Positions 9,706 to 18,372 of a stretch of DNA of 64,000 bases are shown piece after piece. The notes under the pieces are model-generated. The model was not told the origin of the DNA, ran no database searches, and saw only the letters and a program-made list of their open reading frames with translations. The translations under genes were made by a program, and so were the position numbers. Numbering within the stretch: the stretch's first letter is position 1; each line of letters begins with the position of its first letter. The DNA comes from Buttiauxella gaviniae ATCC 51604 (GTDB taxonomy: Bacteria; Pseudomonadota; Gammaproteobacteria; Enterobacterales; Enterobacteriaceae): contig NZ_LXEP01000015.1 of NCBI RefSeq assembly GCF_001654835.1, forward strand, positions 1 to 64,000, in the 5' to 3' direction.

Positions 9706-10488
9706 ATGTCCGAAGCAGATAATCTATGTTATCTCATTGAAAATAAAATAATATTCCTACCTGAGAAACAGTGTCTGGTGCATACAGACAGCCATGAACA
9801 GATAAAGCTCAAGCCGACAGCCTCCTTATGCCTGCTGTTGTTGCTCAGAAATCACGCTGAAATTGTGACTCAGAATGAGTTACTCGCTTTCGCATGGGGT
9901 GAAAGCCACAGGCAAGTTAGCTTTAACGCCTTTTATCAAAGTATTCTCTCTCTACGAAAGTCATTTTTACAAATGAATGTAGAGAAGCAAATAATCACCA
10001 CGGTTCCGCGCAAAGGTCTACTTATTCAACAAGAAATAACCATTGAAAAAAAGTGGGATTATGCTGTATCTGAGGTTGATATCGAACTTACAGAGACGCC
10101 CTCTGTAACGGAAACCAATAGAGTCGAAAATAAAAAACTGCCGAAACTAAATCTGGTAGAAACGCTCATTATTATGTTTACCGTGCTAATAGCTGGTGTG
10201 CTTCTCTACCCAAAAGTAACCAGCGAAAATTATTTCTCGGGTTATGTTGCTTCAAAAAAATATGATGGCCAATGCCACTATTTTTTTAATGATGATGCCA
10301 GCAACTATCTCCGCCATGAGGGGTTTATCAAGGAACATCCTGAGATGTGTAGTGATAATAAATTTCTCTATATAACGGCATATCCTGAGACGAAAAATAT
10401 CTCAATCATTCTGTGCACTACCGGTATGGATTTGTCACATGATAATTCCTGTCAGTCAGTCTATTACCCTCGGTATGATAGTAAATGA
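9706..10488 (+). CDS. membrane-anchored ToxR/CadC-type winged-helix regulator (MarT-like)
   Basis: Residues about 5-115 form an OmpR-type DNA-binding winged helix (ASLCLLLLLRNHAEIVTQNELLAFAWG, then ILSLRKSFLQ and TVPRKGLLI). A single transmembrane helix follows at about 148-168 (LVETLIIMFTVLIAGVLLYP), then a periplasmic domain of about 90 residues with three or four cysteines. This one-component layout is that of CadC, ToxR, PsaE and Salmonella MarT, which sense the periplasm and activate adhesin or virulence genes. The downstream FidL-like gene overlaps it by 4 bp (ATGA), the arrangement seen for marT-fidL. The neighbouring adhesin is a reasonable target (inference). Confidence 0.8.
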   Translation: MSEADNLCYLIENKIIFLPEKQCLVHTDSHEQIKLKPTASLCLLLLLRNHAEIVTQNELLAFAWGESHRQVSFNAFYQSILSLRKSFLQMNVEKQIITTVPRKGLLIQQEITIEKKWDYAVSEVDIELTETPSVTETNRVENKKLPKLNLVETLIIMFTVLIAGVLLYPKVTSENYFSGYVASKKYDGQCHYFFNDDASNYLRHEGFIKEHPEMCSDNKFLYITAYPETKNISIILCTTGMDLSHDNSCQSVYYPRYDSK

Positions 10489-11003
10489 AGATACTCACCG
10501 CGATTGCCTCTCTTCGAACACAAACGCGCATCGTTTTTTTAGTATGTCTCGCGATACTTTCTGGCGTGGTGCTGTATCTTCACCACCCGTCTTACGAAAA
10601 CCCGCATAGCCTCGCCTGCAGGGCGACTTTGCAGATAGTCAGAGACAACGCATCATTTCGTGGAATTGTCGATTTCAAATCCGCGGATGGCAAAGGCATT
10701 GCGCACATTAACGGCATCATTAACGTTACCCCGCAAGAAGAGTATACCGTCCAGCGAACCGTCCTGTTTACACTCGCAGACTATGGGCGTAGCCCTGTTT
10801 GGGTCTCTCGTCAGATTGTCATTTCAAACCGTGAAACAACCCCAGCAGGCATTGTTCAGCAATTTCTTCCTGACTTTTATTTGAAAAGCTCAGGAGTGAC
10901 CGATATCGATATTTTTACGCTGAACAAGGACGCTGACCTCATCACTCGTGAAGGTGTACCTTACTTGTACTGCCAGAAGTACATGCTACCTGATGATGCG
11001 TGA
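10485..11003 (+). CDS. FidL-like inner-membrane partner of the MarT-like regulator
   Basis: The 172-residue protein has one N-terminal membrane anchor at about residues 15-33 (RIVFLVCLAILSGVVLYLH) and a periplasmic domain with paired cysteines near residues 44 and 163. Its size, topology and position directly after a ToxR-type regulator match FidL-like proteins and, more broadly, the ToxS/PsaF class that stabilise or modulate their regulator partner. The 4-bp overlap implies translational coupling. The specific role is inferred from that pairing. Confidence 0.7.
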   Translation: MKILTAIASLRTQTRIVFLVCLAILSGVVLYLHHPSYENPHSLACRATLQIVRDNASFRGIVDFKSADGKGIAHINGIINVTPQEEYTVQRTVLFTLADYGRSPVWVSRQIVISNRETTPAGIVQQFLPDFYLKSSGVTDIDIFTLNKDADLITREGVPYLYCQKYMLPDDA

Positions 11004-11209
11004 CGTTTAGCTGTAAACATCGCCACTGTGCATGGATGGATTTAACAAGGTCTGGCCATAACTACAAAATTTTCAGCACCTAAAAAGACAATCAAGTCTT
11101 TGGTTGTCTTTAATTTATGAAAAAGAATAAAAAAATCTTGAACATATTAAGTACATCGTTATTATCCCACTGCACATTAAGATTATAATAAACATGCACG
11201 CCTTTAAGA

Positions 11210-12526
11210 GTGAACTTTAAGTTAAATATGTTATTTAATTATGATATTTCATTAGTCCTACTCGCAGTAATTATTGCATGCCTGGCTTTTTATGTCTCTT
11301 TTTGGCTATGTAAGGCTGGCGCTCGAAAAAAACATAACTGCTGGCCTTTATTTAGCGGCCCAACTATGGGCTGTGGGATATGGGTTTTACACTACATGGT
11401 GATGCAGGCACATCATCATAGTCACATTATAAATTATAACATTAAGATAACGCTGGCCTCCTTACTTGTTGCTATTATTGGCTGCTCACTTGGTTTTGGC
11501 TGCTTTTTATTCAAACAATTACGCAAAAATCATTATCTGCTGCCTGCATTGATATTTTCTGCAACCGCGGCATCCATGCACTACCTGGGAATGGCAGCAA
11601 TCATCAATGCGGGAGATTGGTCTGTCAGCAATGCTCATATCACTCTTTCGCTAATCGTTATTTTTATTACTTCATTAGGCATGTTGCATTTAACCCATCT
11701 GATGTTGGTTATGACGAGTAAAAACGACAGCTATGCCAACTTCTGTCGATTGGGTGCCACAATTACTCTTTGTACCGGTGTAGCAATCATGCACTTTTTA
11801 GGTACCAGCAAAATGAATATGGCTCCAGTAGCCGCATCATCTCTTGCTATAAACCATGATGACAACATCGAAAATACGATTGCGATGACGATGATAATAC
11901 TCATCGCGCTGGTATTTATGTTAGCAATCTTCATCTGGTTTATTAATTTCAAAGAGCATTTAAGCAATGAGCTTCTAAAAAGAGAGTTAATCTCGAAGAA
12001 TTTGCAATTACAACAAATGACGCAACATGACTCGTTAACTCAATTACCTAACCGCGTTTATTTACAAAGTCATTTAAATACACTGTTTGAGAAACAGATA
12101 CAGCCACTGTTCATTATGTTTATTGACCTCGATGGTTTTAAACGTGTTAACGATGTCTGGGGGCATGCCATTGGTGATGAGCTGCTGGTAAAGATATCTA
12201 AAATGCTCAGGAACGTTGTTGGCAAGGGAGGCTTTGTTGCAAGAATTGGTGGTGATGAATTCATCATCGTCGTTTGCGAACAAACAGAAGATGCGGTGAT
12301 CCAACTTGCTAAAACATTGCTTTCAAGAATCTCAGATAACTACGAACTCTCAGCAACAACAGTCGATTTTTTATCTGCCAGCATTGGCATTTCAATTTAC
12401 CCTGACCATGGGCAAGATGTTGCCACACTATTGAAAAAAGCTGATGTGGCGATGTATTACATAAAAGACAAAGGGAAAAACAATGTCATCTTTTACGATG
12501 AGATAGCCATGACATTACCCACATGA
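11210..12526 (+). CDS. MHYT-domain diguanylate cyclase (GGDEF)
   Basis: The N-terminal half (about residues 10-250) is a seven-helix MHYT sensor with the repeated motifs WVLHYM, SMHYLGM and IMHFLG, thought to coordinate a metal that senses O2, CO or NO. The C-terminal half (about residues 275-435) is a GGDEF domain with DSLTQLPNR, FIDLDGFKRVND and an intact GGDEF signature, so c-di-GMP synthesis is expected. The position of the inhibitory I-site (RxxD five residues before the signature) reads GKGG, so product inhibition is probably lost. The GTG start gives 438 residues; an ATG seven codons in is an alternative. It lies next to a phosphodiesterase gene and in the adhesin island. Confidence 0.88.
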   Translation: MNFKLNMLFNYDISLVLLAVIIACLAFYVSFWLCKAGARKKHNCWPLFSGPTMGCGIWVLHYMVMQAHHHSHIINYNIKITLASLLVAIIGCSLGFGCFLFKQLRKNHYLLPALIFSATAASMHYLGMAAIINAGDWSVSNAHITLSLIVIFITSLGMLHLTHLMLVMTSKNDSYANFCRLGATITLCTGVAIMHFLGTSKMNMAPVAASSLAINHDDNIENTIAMTMIILIALVFMLAIFIWFINFKEHLSNELLKRELISKNLQLQQMTQHDSLTQLPNRVYLQSHLNTLFEKQIQPLFIMFIDLDGFKRVNDVWGHAIGDELLVKISKMLRNVVGKGGFVARIGGDEFIIVVCEQTEDAVIQLAKTLLSRISDNYELSATTVDFLSASIGISIYPDHGQDVATLLKKADVAMYYIKDKGKNNVIFYDEIAMTLPT

Positions 12527-12653
12527 TGCCAGGTTAATACAAGAGTGTATTAATAGAGCACGATAGCCGAGTGTTAGTAACACTTATTTTTAAGCAATGG
12601 ATGCTTGTAAATCATTCCAGACACTGGAATTAGTAAAAAAGCAGACATTGATG

Positions 12654-14876
12654 ATGAAATTTACTGCGTTGTATAACAAGTACAAAGACAAATGGTGGGC
12701 TTTACCACTTGTTCTCCCCTTCATCCTGTACCCTATAACTCAGTATATGAGTTCCTACGGCTACGTTGATGGTTTCGAGATACCTTTCTTTTATCTCAAC
12801 ATGGCACTTATGACAGCCCTTACCATGATTTATGGTTTTAAGGCGCTTCCTGGTATCATACTGTGTGTATTTTTCCGTGTGGCTCCTGATCGTGGCCTGG
12901 AACCAGCATTGATGTCCGTATTGCATTATTTTACATCGACAGGAATAAGTTGTGCTGGTTATTACTATTTCACTGGGAAACGTGGTCGAGCTAGTTTCGG
13001 GCGCTATAACCTAACCTGGCAACGTATTTTCTGGTTAGTATTCATTAATGCCACATTGTTCCTTAATTATTTCCAGACCGTACTCTACTTAGGCATGTAT
13101 GGTGTACATCAAAAAATGATGTACATAACCCCATTCACCACGCGAACATTGATAAATTATCAGGGAATGCTGGTTGGGAATATGATTGGCTTGCCAATGT
13201 GTTATTTGGTAATTCGTTCGTTCAGAACGCCATCATACATGAAGAAATATGTTGAAAAAATCCGTAATCAAGTTGCAGAAGACCTGCGAGCACTCGAGCT
13301 CATTTGTCTATTTAGTGCAATGACATTGCTTACGGCGCTCATGATCTCACCAATTAATCATAAGCCAACACTGATAAACTCCGTGTATACCCTGACGTTA
13401 CTGTTACCAGTCATGATCTGGGGAACGCTACGTCTGGGCCATGCTGCCATTTCTCTCATTTGGTGGGTGTTATTGGTCGTTCTGTGCAATAACTATCAAA
13501 GTTATATTCCTCATACAGTCGATTACAAGTTACATCTGGCTGTTGCAACGTCCTGCTTCGCAGCGTTTTCAATAACCATTATCCTTATGGCTATAAATAT
13601 TTCACGGCAAAGAGCCTTGAATATTAAGACTAAGCGTCTAATGAGCATCGACCCGGTAGTTCACCTACCAAATTTGCTGGCACTTGATGCAGATTTAAAC
13701 AAAAGCACAGTTTCTGTTTTATGCCAGTTATATGTCCCTGACCTTGAATTACTAGGCCGCCACTATGGTTTGCTGATGCAAGTTCAATATAAGCAACAAC
13801 TGGCTCATTTTTTGAAACCGGTACTGGAAAGCGATGAGCTTATTTATATAAGTTCAGGTCACGATTTAATTGTCAGGATGTCCCCTTTAAATGCGGAAAA
13901 AAGGATTTCTGAGCTGCACAACAAAGCAAAAGATTTCCGTTACACCCGTGATGGGGTAAAGCTTTACCCACAAATTGGTTGTAGCTACTGCATCATTAAC
14001 TACCCTGTGGGTCATCTTTATCTATTAATTGGTGAACTCCGAGCACTGGCAGAGATCTCCCTGACTACAAACTTGCCCGTGGATATGAGAAAGCAAAGCA
14101 GCCGCCAGGTACAAAATCAGGTTAAAACTAAAGTCGACATGATGAATCAACTTCAACGTGCGCTTGAGTTAGATCGGTTTGTTTTGATGGCTCAACCAAT
14201 AGAAAGCAAAAATGGTCATCGCTACCATGAAGTCCTGTTGAGGATGCTTGGTAACAATGATGAGCTTATTTTCCCGGATACTTTTTTACCGCTAGCAAAT
14301 GAATTTGGCATGTCATCGAGCATTGATTTATGGGTGCTAAATAACACCATGAAATATATGGACGAAACCCGTCATTCACGGTCAAACCAATGCTTCGCCA
14401 TTAATCTGACTCCAGTATCAATCTGCCGCACAGATATGGCACATCTCATTGAAAATATGCTGATTAAGTACGGTATTGCGCCTGAGCAGCTCGTTCTGGA
14501 AGTGACCGAAACCGATGAGCTTACCAACAACTTACAAGCCGATAAGACACTGGATGCACTACAGCGTTTAGGTTGTAAAATTGCTATCGATGATTTTGGA
14601 ACGGGTTATGCGAGCTATGCGCGACTCAAAAATATGCAGGCGGACATACTCAAAATCGATGGCAGTTTTATCCACAATATTATTTCCAGCGAGATGGACT
14701 ACAAAATCGTGGAATCTATTTGTGAGTTAGCAAGAATGAAAAACATGACGTTAGTGGCTGAGTTTGTCGAAACAGAAGCGATTCAGAATGCTCTATTCCG
14801 CATGGGAATTGACTATGTTCAGGGCTACTTCATCGGTAAGCCTGCGCCTATCGAAACCTTACCGGCAACTGTTTAA
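12654..14876 (+). CDS. membrane c-di-GMP phosphodiesterase, YfgF/PdeA-like (degenerate GGDEF plus EAL)
   Basis: I placed the start at an ATG giving MKFTALYNKYKDKWWALPL, because E. coli YfgF (PdeA) begins almost the same way; an ATG 57 bp upstream is also open. A membrane-sensing domain of several helices (about residues 10-320) is followed by a GGDEF-like domain with no recognisable signature (about 330-490). The EAL domain covers about 495-735. The EAL residues are kept: EVLLR, FAINLTP, EVTETDE, DDFGTGYASY, LKIDG, VAEFVE and QGYFIGKP. It should hydrolyse c-di-GMP and is well placed to oppose the upstream cyclase. The homology with PdeA extends across the whole length. Confidence 0.88.
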   Translation: MKFTALYNKYKDKWWALPLVLPFILYPITQYMSSYGYVDGFEIPFFYLNMALMTALTMIYGFKALPGIILCVFFRVAPDRGLEPALMSVLHYFTSTGISCAGYYYFTGKRGRASFGRYNLTWQRIFWLVFINATLFLNYFQTVLYLGMYGVHQKMMYITPFTTRTLINYQGMLVGNMIGLPMCYLVIRSFRTPSYMKKYVEKIRNQVAEDLRALELICLFSAMTLLTALMISPINHKPTLINSVYTLTLLLPVMIWGTLRLGHAAISLIWWVLLVVLCNNYQSYIPHTVDYKLHLAVATSCFAAFSITIILMAINISRQRALNIKTKRLMSIDPVVHLPNLLALDADLNKSTVSVLCQLYVPDLELLGRHYGLLMQVQYKQQLAHFLKPVLESDELIYISSGHDLIVRMSPLNAEKRISELHNKAKDFRYTRDGVKLYPQIGCSYCIINYPVGHLYLLIGELRALAEISLTTNLPVDMRKQSSRQVQNQVKTKVDMMNQLQRALELDRFVLMAQPIESKNGHRYHEVLLRMLGNNDELIFPDTFLPLANEFGMSSSIDLWVLNNTMKYMDETRHSRSNQCFAINLTPVSICRTDMAHLIENMLIKYGIAPEQLVLEVTETDELTNNLQADKTLDALQRLGCKIAIDDFGTGYASYARLKNMQADILKIDGSFIHNIISSEMDYKIVESICELARMKNMTLVAEFVETEAIQNALFRMGIDYVQGYFIGKPAPIETLPATV

Positions 14877-15024
14877 GCCATAAAATCAGGCAGCAGAAAG
14901 CATGTTATGAGGGGTTTTCTGCTGTCGTGATGGATAATAATCAAGCAAATTCAGGACGCAAAAGTGGCGTAAAGCACATATTCACTGGGTTCGTTAGATT
15001 ACAGGTAATTTGGAAGAGATGAGC

Positions 15025-15041
15025 TGGAGCGGGTGAAGGGA
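15025..15041. repeat. distal attachment site of the tRNA-Gly element
   Basis: TGGAGCGGGTGAAGGGA is an exact 17-bp copy of the 3' end of the tRNA-Gly(CCC) gene. Beyond it the similarity to the tRNA stops. Confidence 0.85.
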
Positions 15042-15132
15042 GCCGAGGACAGCCAGCTAACTTCTTGTTTCTTAAAGACTGATGAATCCAGCAGTTACAG
15101 CGATAGTCACACATTTAGCGACAGACGGTCAA

Positions 15133-15225
15133 GACTTGAGGCAAGTAATATTCCCACAAGAGGAATAGAACACAAGGTCTACCCTCACCCTTTGGTCTGG
15201 CTATAAGTTGGGGCTATGGGGGACT
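15133..15225. repeat. left copy of a degenerate direct repeat resembling T7-like terminal-repeat sequence
   Basis: The blocks GACTTGAGG.AA.TAATAT, GGTCT, ACCCT, TTGGTCT and TGGGGGACT occur in this order, and in the same order and orientation at 18373-18428. A further shared block, GTCCAGACC, follows in both places (15394 and 18574). The two copies differ by insertions and so are not recent duplicates. Confidence 0.55.
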
Positions 15226-15383
15226 TTTTGCTTCCTCTTTATATTGGATGGTCAGACGAATTTTTCTGGTATAAACCAAGGCAGACCACAAGTACCAACT
15301 TCAAGAGGAAGACCAGAAGATAGACTTTGTGTAAATCCATAGAGTCTACCTTCCCCATTGCACTTACGAACTAGATTACTAGT

Positions 15384-15416
15384 ACAAAATAAAGTCCAGA
15401 CCCGAAGGCCTAGACT
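15384..15416 (-). terminator. terminator of the capsid-module transcript
   Basis: On the minus strand AGTCTAGGCC and GGTCTGGACT form a 10-bp stem (two G-U pairs) closed by a TTCG tetraloop and followed by TTTATTTTG. It begins 8 nt after the stop codon of the capsid-like gene. Confidence 0.85.
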
Positions 15417-15423
15417 CAAAGTC

Positions 15424-16488
15424 TTACTTAGTGAATGTAATGTTAGTGACTACTGGCAGTACAGCAGCATCCTTGCGGATACCATCTTTAATCTCAGTGG
15501 TCGCCTCATTCAGGATGTACAGCTTACCGATGACTTCCAGTACGAAAGCTTGGCGGTCGGTATCTCGTGTCAAGATTGTAGTGAACCACTCACCGTCTAC
15601 TTTAGGTGGAGCAAAGCTCAGACCCGTGAATGCTTTAGGCATCAGGAAGACACCTTTGTCCTCACCGTTGTAGGAGCAGAAGTCAGTGCCTAGCATCTCT
15701 TCTATACCGTCCTCACCACCAAAACCTGAGCGACGAGCTACTGACGCCAGAGCCTTCACTAAGTCTTCATGAATAACCAAGCCATAGTCTTCTACGTTAG
15801 CACCCAGAGCGGAATCGGTAGCCTCAGTGATAGCATCAAGAATGTCCTGACCTTTATCAAACAACTTACCTGCCAGCTTACCGCCGTCAACCTTACGCAC
15901 CAACTTAGAGTCTGCCAGTTGAGAAGCGACCTTAGCGTTGATGTCTTTTAGGATGTTATCGACGATGTTATTCATATCACCAACCAGAGTCGCATGGGTG
16001 AAACCGGACTCGACCTTGAAGTCATACAGCGGGATGCTATAGGACAGCAGGATAGCCTTGTTTGCTGGCTCTACAAAGATTTCACTACCAGCCATAGCTA
16101 CAGCTTTCTTAGGCTTAGACCAGTCGCCATTGGTCGCCACCACAGCACCTCGGTCGTTGAACAGGTGACGGACGATAGGTGTAGGAGTGTCGGTACGGTT
16201 AGGCAGGAACTCAACAGGGAACACAGAGTTCACAGACTCAACGTCTGACTTGATGCCATTCAGACCAATACGCAGGCTGGACTCAAGGGTCTTAGCATAA
16301 ACAGCAGGGGACTTAGCGGCCTCAATGCTATTGAACTCAGGGCTGTCAGACGCCCAAGCGAAGCTACTGGTCTCTTCACGGAAGGTCATAGACTCAGAGT
16401 GAACAATCTTGTCGTTAGGTGCTCGGAACTGTTCACCTACAGGCTTGTTTAAGTCAGGGGCAGCGTTAATTTGAATGTTATTGGACAT
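15424..16488 (-). CDS. major-capsid-like protein (putative HK97 fold)
   Basis: The 354-residue product is not a recognised named protein, but its layout fits an HK97-fold capsid subunit. There is a mid-protein strand plus long spine-like helix (about residues 135-195: EIFVEPANKAILLSYSIPLY, then VDNILKDINAKVASQL). A C-terminal A/P-domain-like region follows, with DYGLVIHEDLVKALAS, GIEEMLGTDF, KGVFLMPKAFTGLSF and a final beta strand. The length is close to T7 gp10A. The ribosome-binding site TAGGAGATATACACC closely resembles the leader of T7 gene 10. It is the last gene of a leftward module, directly after a scaffold-like gene and before a terminator. A structural or decoy role is inferred; another function is possible. 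Confidence 0.5.
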   Translation of the reverse strand: MSNNIQINAAPDLNKPVGEQFRAPNDKIVHSESMTFREETSSFAWASDSPEFNSIEAAKSPAVYAKTLESSLRIGLNGIKSDVESVNSVFPVEFLPNRTDTPTPIVRHLFNDRGAVVATNGDWSKPKKAVAMAGSEIFVEPANKAILLSYSIPLYDFKVESGFTHATLVGDMNNIVDNILKDINAKVASQLADSKLVRKVDGGKLAGKLFDKGQDILDAITEATDSALGANVEDYGLVIHEDLVKALASVARRSGFGGEDGIEEMLGTDFCSYNGEDKGVFLMPKAFTGLSFAPPKVDGEWFTTILTRDTDRQAFVLEVIGKLYILNEATTEIKDGIRKDAAVLPVVTNITFTK

Positions 16489-16574
16489 GGTGTATATCTC
16501 CTATTCTCAATAGTTCGGATAGACCTCGACCACCATTGGTCAAGGCCTGAAGTTTGTTGTGTGTTCGAGGACTA

Positions 16575-17072
16575 CTAGTCAGCCAGCAGGTTGATGTCTC
16601 CAATGCCTTCCAGCATCTGTGCCGCACGGGATTTACCCAGAGTCGACCCTGCACTTCGGACAAGCTCGGACTGTTCACGTAAACGTTTCTTACGTGCTTC
16701 GGCTTCCAGTTGCTCACGCTCTACTTGTTCCTTGCTCTTATTCAACTCAGCGAAGCGGATAGCTTGTTGTTCAGCCTGACGAATGGCCTCACGAGCTTCA
16801 GCTTGTCGACGGTAGGTCAAATCACGGTGAGCCTCAGCAGCCATAGGCAGGAAGTTGGAGACCTTAATACCAGCAGCGACCAGTGGCTCTACAGCATTGA
16901 ACGTGTTGTTAGACTGGATGGTCTTTGAATCAAACGTTGAGAAATAGGCAGGTAGTAGGAACTTCAAGGCAAACCCTAAGTCATGCTCCTGTCCGTCAAT
17001 CTTGATGGTGTTGGTCTTGGTGTCTACATCAGATACAGCGATACGCCACGTTAAAATGTTCTTGGTAGTCAT
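16575..17072 (-). CDS. coiled-coil protein upstream of the capsid-like gene (putative scaffold)
   Basis: The start was set at an ATG preceded by AGAAGGAGATTTAAACACA, a strong T7-like ribosome-binding site, giving 165 residues; an upstream ATG would add 16 residues without such a site. Residues about 1-70 look globular (TWRIAVSDVDTKTNTIKID). Residues about 75-140 form a charged helix rich in Gln, Glu, Arg and Ala, probably a coiled coil. Small coiled-coil proteins just before a capsid gene are usually scaffolding proteins, as with T7 genes 9 and 10. That reading rests on position and composition, not on family recognition. A hairpin (16528-16549) separates it from the capsid-like gene. Confidence 0.5.
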   Translation of the reverse strand: MTTKNILTWRIAVSDVDTKTNTIKIDGQEHDLGFALKFLLPAYFSTFDSKTIQSNNTFNAVEPLVAAGIKVSNFLPMAAEAHRDLTYRRQAEAREAIRQAEQQAIRFAELNKSKEQVEREQLEAEARKKRLREQSELVRSAGSTLGKSRAAQMLEGIGDINLLAD

Positions 17073-17188
17073 TGTGTTTAAATCTCCTTCTGAGGTTGAG
17101 ACTATCGGTCTCGCAGACACAAAGGTGCCTACGGTCTCCCCGCATCGGTCATCTCAGAGGTTTAAAATAGGTGTTTGAACCGAATGAT

Positions 17189-17240
17189 TTGATCGCTAGT
17201 GACGATCAATACGGAATTTACGATTGGGATAAACGATCAA
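17189..17240. promoter_or_regulatory. operator-like CGATCAA repeats upstream of the small membrane gene
   Basis: TTGATCG (17189-17195) and CGATCAA (17203-17209) form a perfect inverted repeat with a 7-bp spacer, and a third CGATCAA lies at 17234-17240. This looks like a repressor operator about 60-110 bp before the 102-aa gene and between it and the divergent scaffold-like gene. The binding protein is unknown. Confidence 0.45.
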
Positions 17241-17301
17241 TATGTATATGGATATTTGTTAAGCTACGACCATCTTTCACCAAGACACTCAGGAATGATT
17301 T

Positions 17302-17610
17302 ATGCCCAAATTAGCTATTAGCTTATTGCTTTACTTGGCCTGCTTTTATGCAGTTGGATACGGCGCTGGATATATAACAGGTGGAATAACTTGGCACACA
17401 CTGTATATGCTTGAACGTATAATCACCGTAGCCCTACTTGCATTCATTCCAGTGTTTATCTTTGCGGTTTTAATAAAGGCATCCAAAGAACAGAGAATAA
17501 TAAAATCACTTTCTGTCGCAGCAATTAATATCATCCCTTCGGCTATCGCATTACTTGTGGGGTTTACTGACGCAGTGACCAGAGAATTTCTTACTTACTT
17601 TCTCGGTTAA
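17302..17610 (+). CDS. small membrane protein of the element (possible exclusion/immunity function)
   Basis: This 102-residue protein is the only rightward gene of the element. It has three hydrophobic segments: about residues 4-26 (LAISLLLYLACFYAVGYGAG), 40-60 (IITVALLAFIPVFIFAVLI) and 72-92 (SVAAINIIPSAIALLVGFTD). It has its own upstream region with operator-like repeats, so it may be expressed from the bacterial polymerase while the element is dormant. Small constitutive membrane proteins in prophages often give superinfection exclusion or immunity; that is speculation here. Its 3' end overlaps the end of the convergent 68-aa gene by 20 bp. Confidence 0.5.
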   Translation: MPKLAISLLLYLACFYAVGYGAGYITGGITWHTLYMLERIITVALLAFIPVFIFAVLIKASKEQRIIKSLSVAAINIIPSAIALLVGFTDAVTREFLTYFLG

Positions 17611-17797
17611 CTGACATAGTGCGAATGACCAACTGTTCTATTAGCTCATTGCGAGAATAAAATGGTCGGTTATTCGTAGCCGCTTTGTCTACTCCAAGCA
17701 TCGACAACAAAATAGAAGTGGGAAGACCACGGTAACGCAGGGTCAAACGGCCTTCTGGAGTGCGCGGGTCAATCATAGCCATTGTTAAAGTCTCCAC
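17591..17797 (-). CDS. 68-aa hypothetical protein of the element
   Basis: A short basic protein with no recognised family, whose middle reads LRYRGLPTSILLSMLG. The start overlaps the end of the KilA-N-like gene by 13 bp, so it is probably translated from the same transcript. A start at codon 6 or 8 is also possible. It lies in the leftward module driven by the phage-type promoters. Gene status rests on the tight overlap and shared strand. Confidence 0.45.
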   Translation of the reverse strand: METLTMAMIDPRTPEGRLTLRYRGLPTSILLSMLGVDKAATNNRPFYSRNELIEQLVIRTMSVNRESK

Positions 17798-18270
17798 TCA
17801 CAGCGACCGACCCGTAGCTCCTCAAACTCCTCTTTCGAGACGAGTTGTCCAGCCCTGTAGTGCGATACAGTGTGCTTCTTAATGAATGACTTAGAGTCCG
17901 GCGAGATATCATCCGAAGATGCTACAGCGGCCTGTACGGTGGCACTGGATGTCATAGACACGAAGGCATCCGCTACAGCTATTCCATACTCAAAGTCCAG
18001 CCACTCGCCAAACTTGACAGCGGACGTGGGGTCAGCAAGCCATGACGTACCGAGGCGCCCCATATCGACTTTCTTTATGCGACCACTTTTCGGTCCCATA
18101 AGATAGCGCCCGACGTTGGTACGAGCAAAGCGTCTGACTTCTGTACTATTGCCATCTGCAACTGTGCCAATCTGAATGCCGACCCGTCGTATCTCATCCA
18201 GTCGAAACAATCCGTCCTGACTGGTGAGGTCCTGACCGAAGATATGGATGGTGTATTCTTGTTGAGACAT
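17785..18270 (-). CDS. KilA-N-like domain protein, first gene of the phage-promoter module
   Basis: The 161-residue product contains a segment at about residues 70-110, GTSWLADPTSAVKFGEWLDF followed by EYGIAVADAFVSM. It resembles the core of KilA-N domains (G.yaHP..A..FA.W.s.ef...v...f), DNA-binding modules common in phage antirepressors and regulators. An AAGGAG ribosome-binding site lies 10 nt before the ATG. It is the first gene reached by transcription from the phage-type promoter at 18,487, after a leader of about 217 nt. A regulatory or anti-host/anti-helper role is inferred, and the family assignment is tentative. Confidence 0.5.
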   Translation of the reverse strand: MSQQEYTIHIFGQDLTSQDGLFRLDEIRRVGIQIGTVADGNSTEVRRFARTNVGRYLMGPKSGRIKKVDMGRLGTSWLADPTSAVKFGEWLDFEYGIAVADAFVSMTSSATVQAAVASSDDISPDSKSFIKKHTVSHYRAGQLVSKEEFEELRVGRCEWRL

Positions 18271-18372
18271 TTACGTGTACTCCTTTTGTTTGCACCCTGA
18301 AGTCGCACCCTACTGACCTACTCAAGCCCCCACGTAAAGGGAGACCAGCAAGCAACAGGACACAAACAGAAT

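Noticed and set aside
15358-15693. 111-codon plus-strand frame
   Set aside because: It is antisense to the capsid-like gene and runs through its terminator.
16020-16045. GCTATAGGAC as a third phage-type promoter
   Set aside because: It lies inside the capsid-like gene, on the opposite strand, and lacks the CACAC part shared by P1 and P2.
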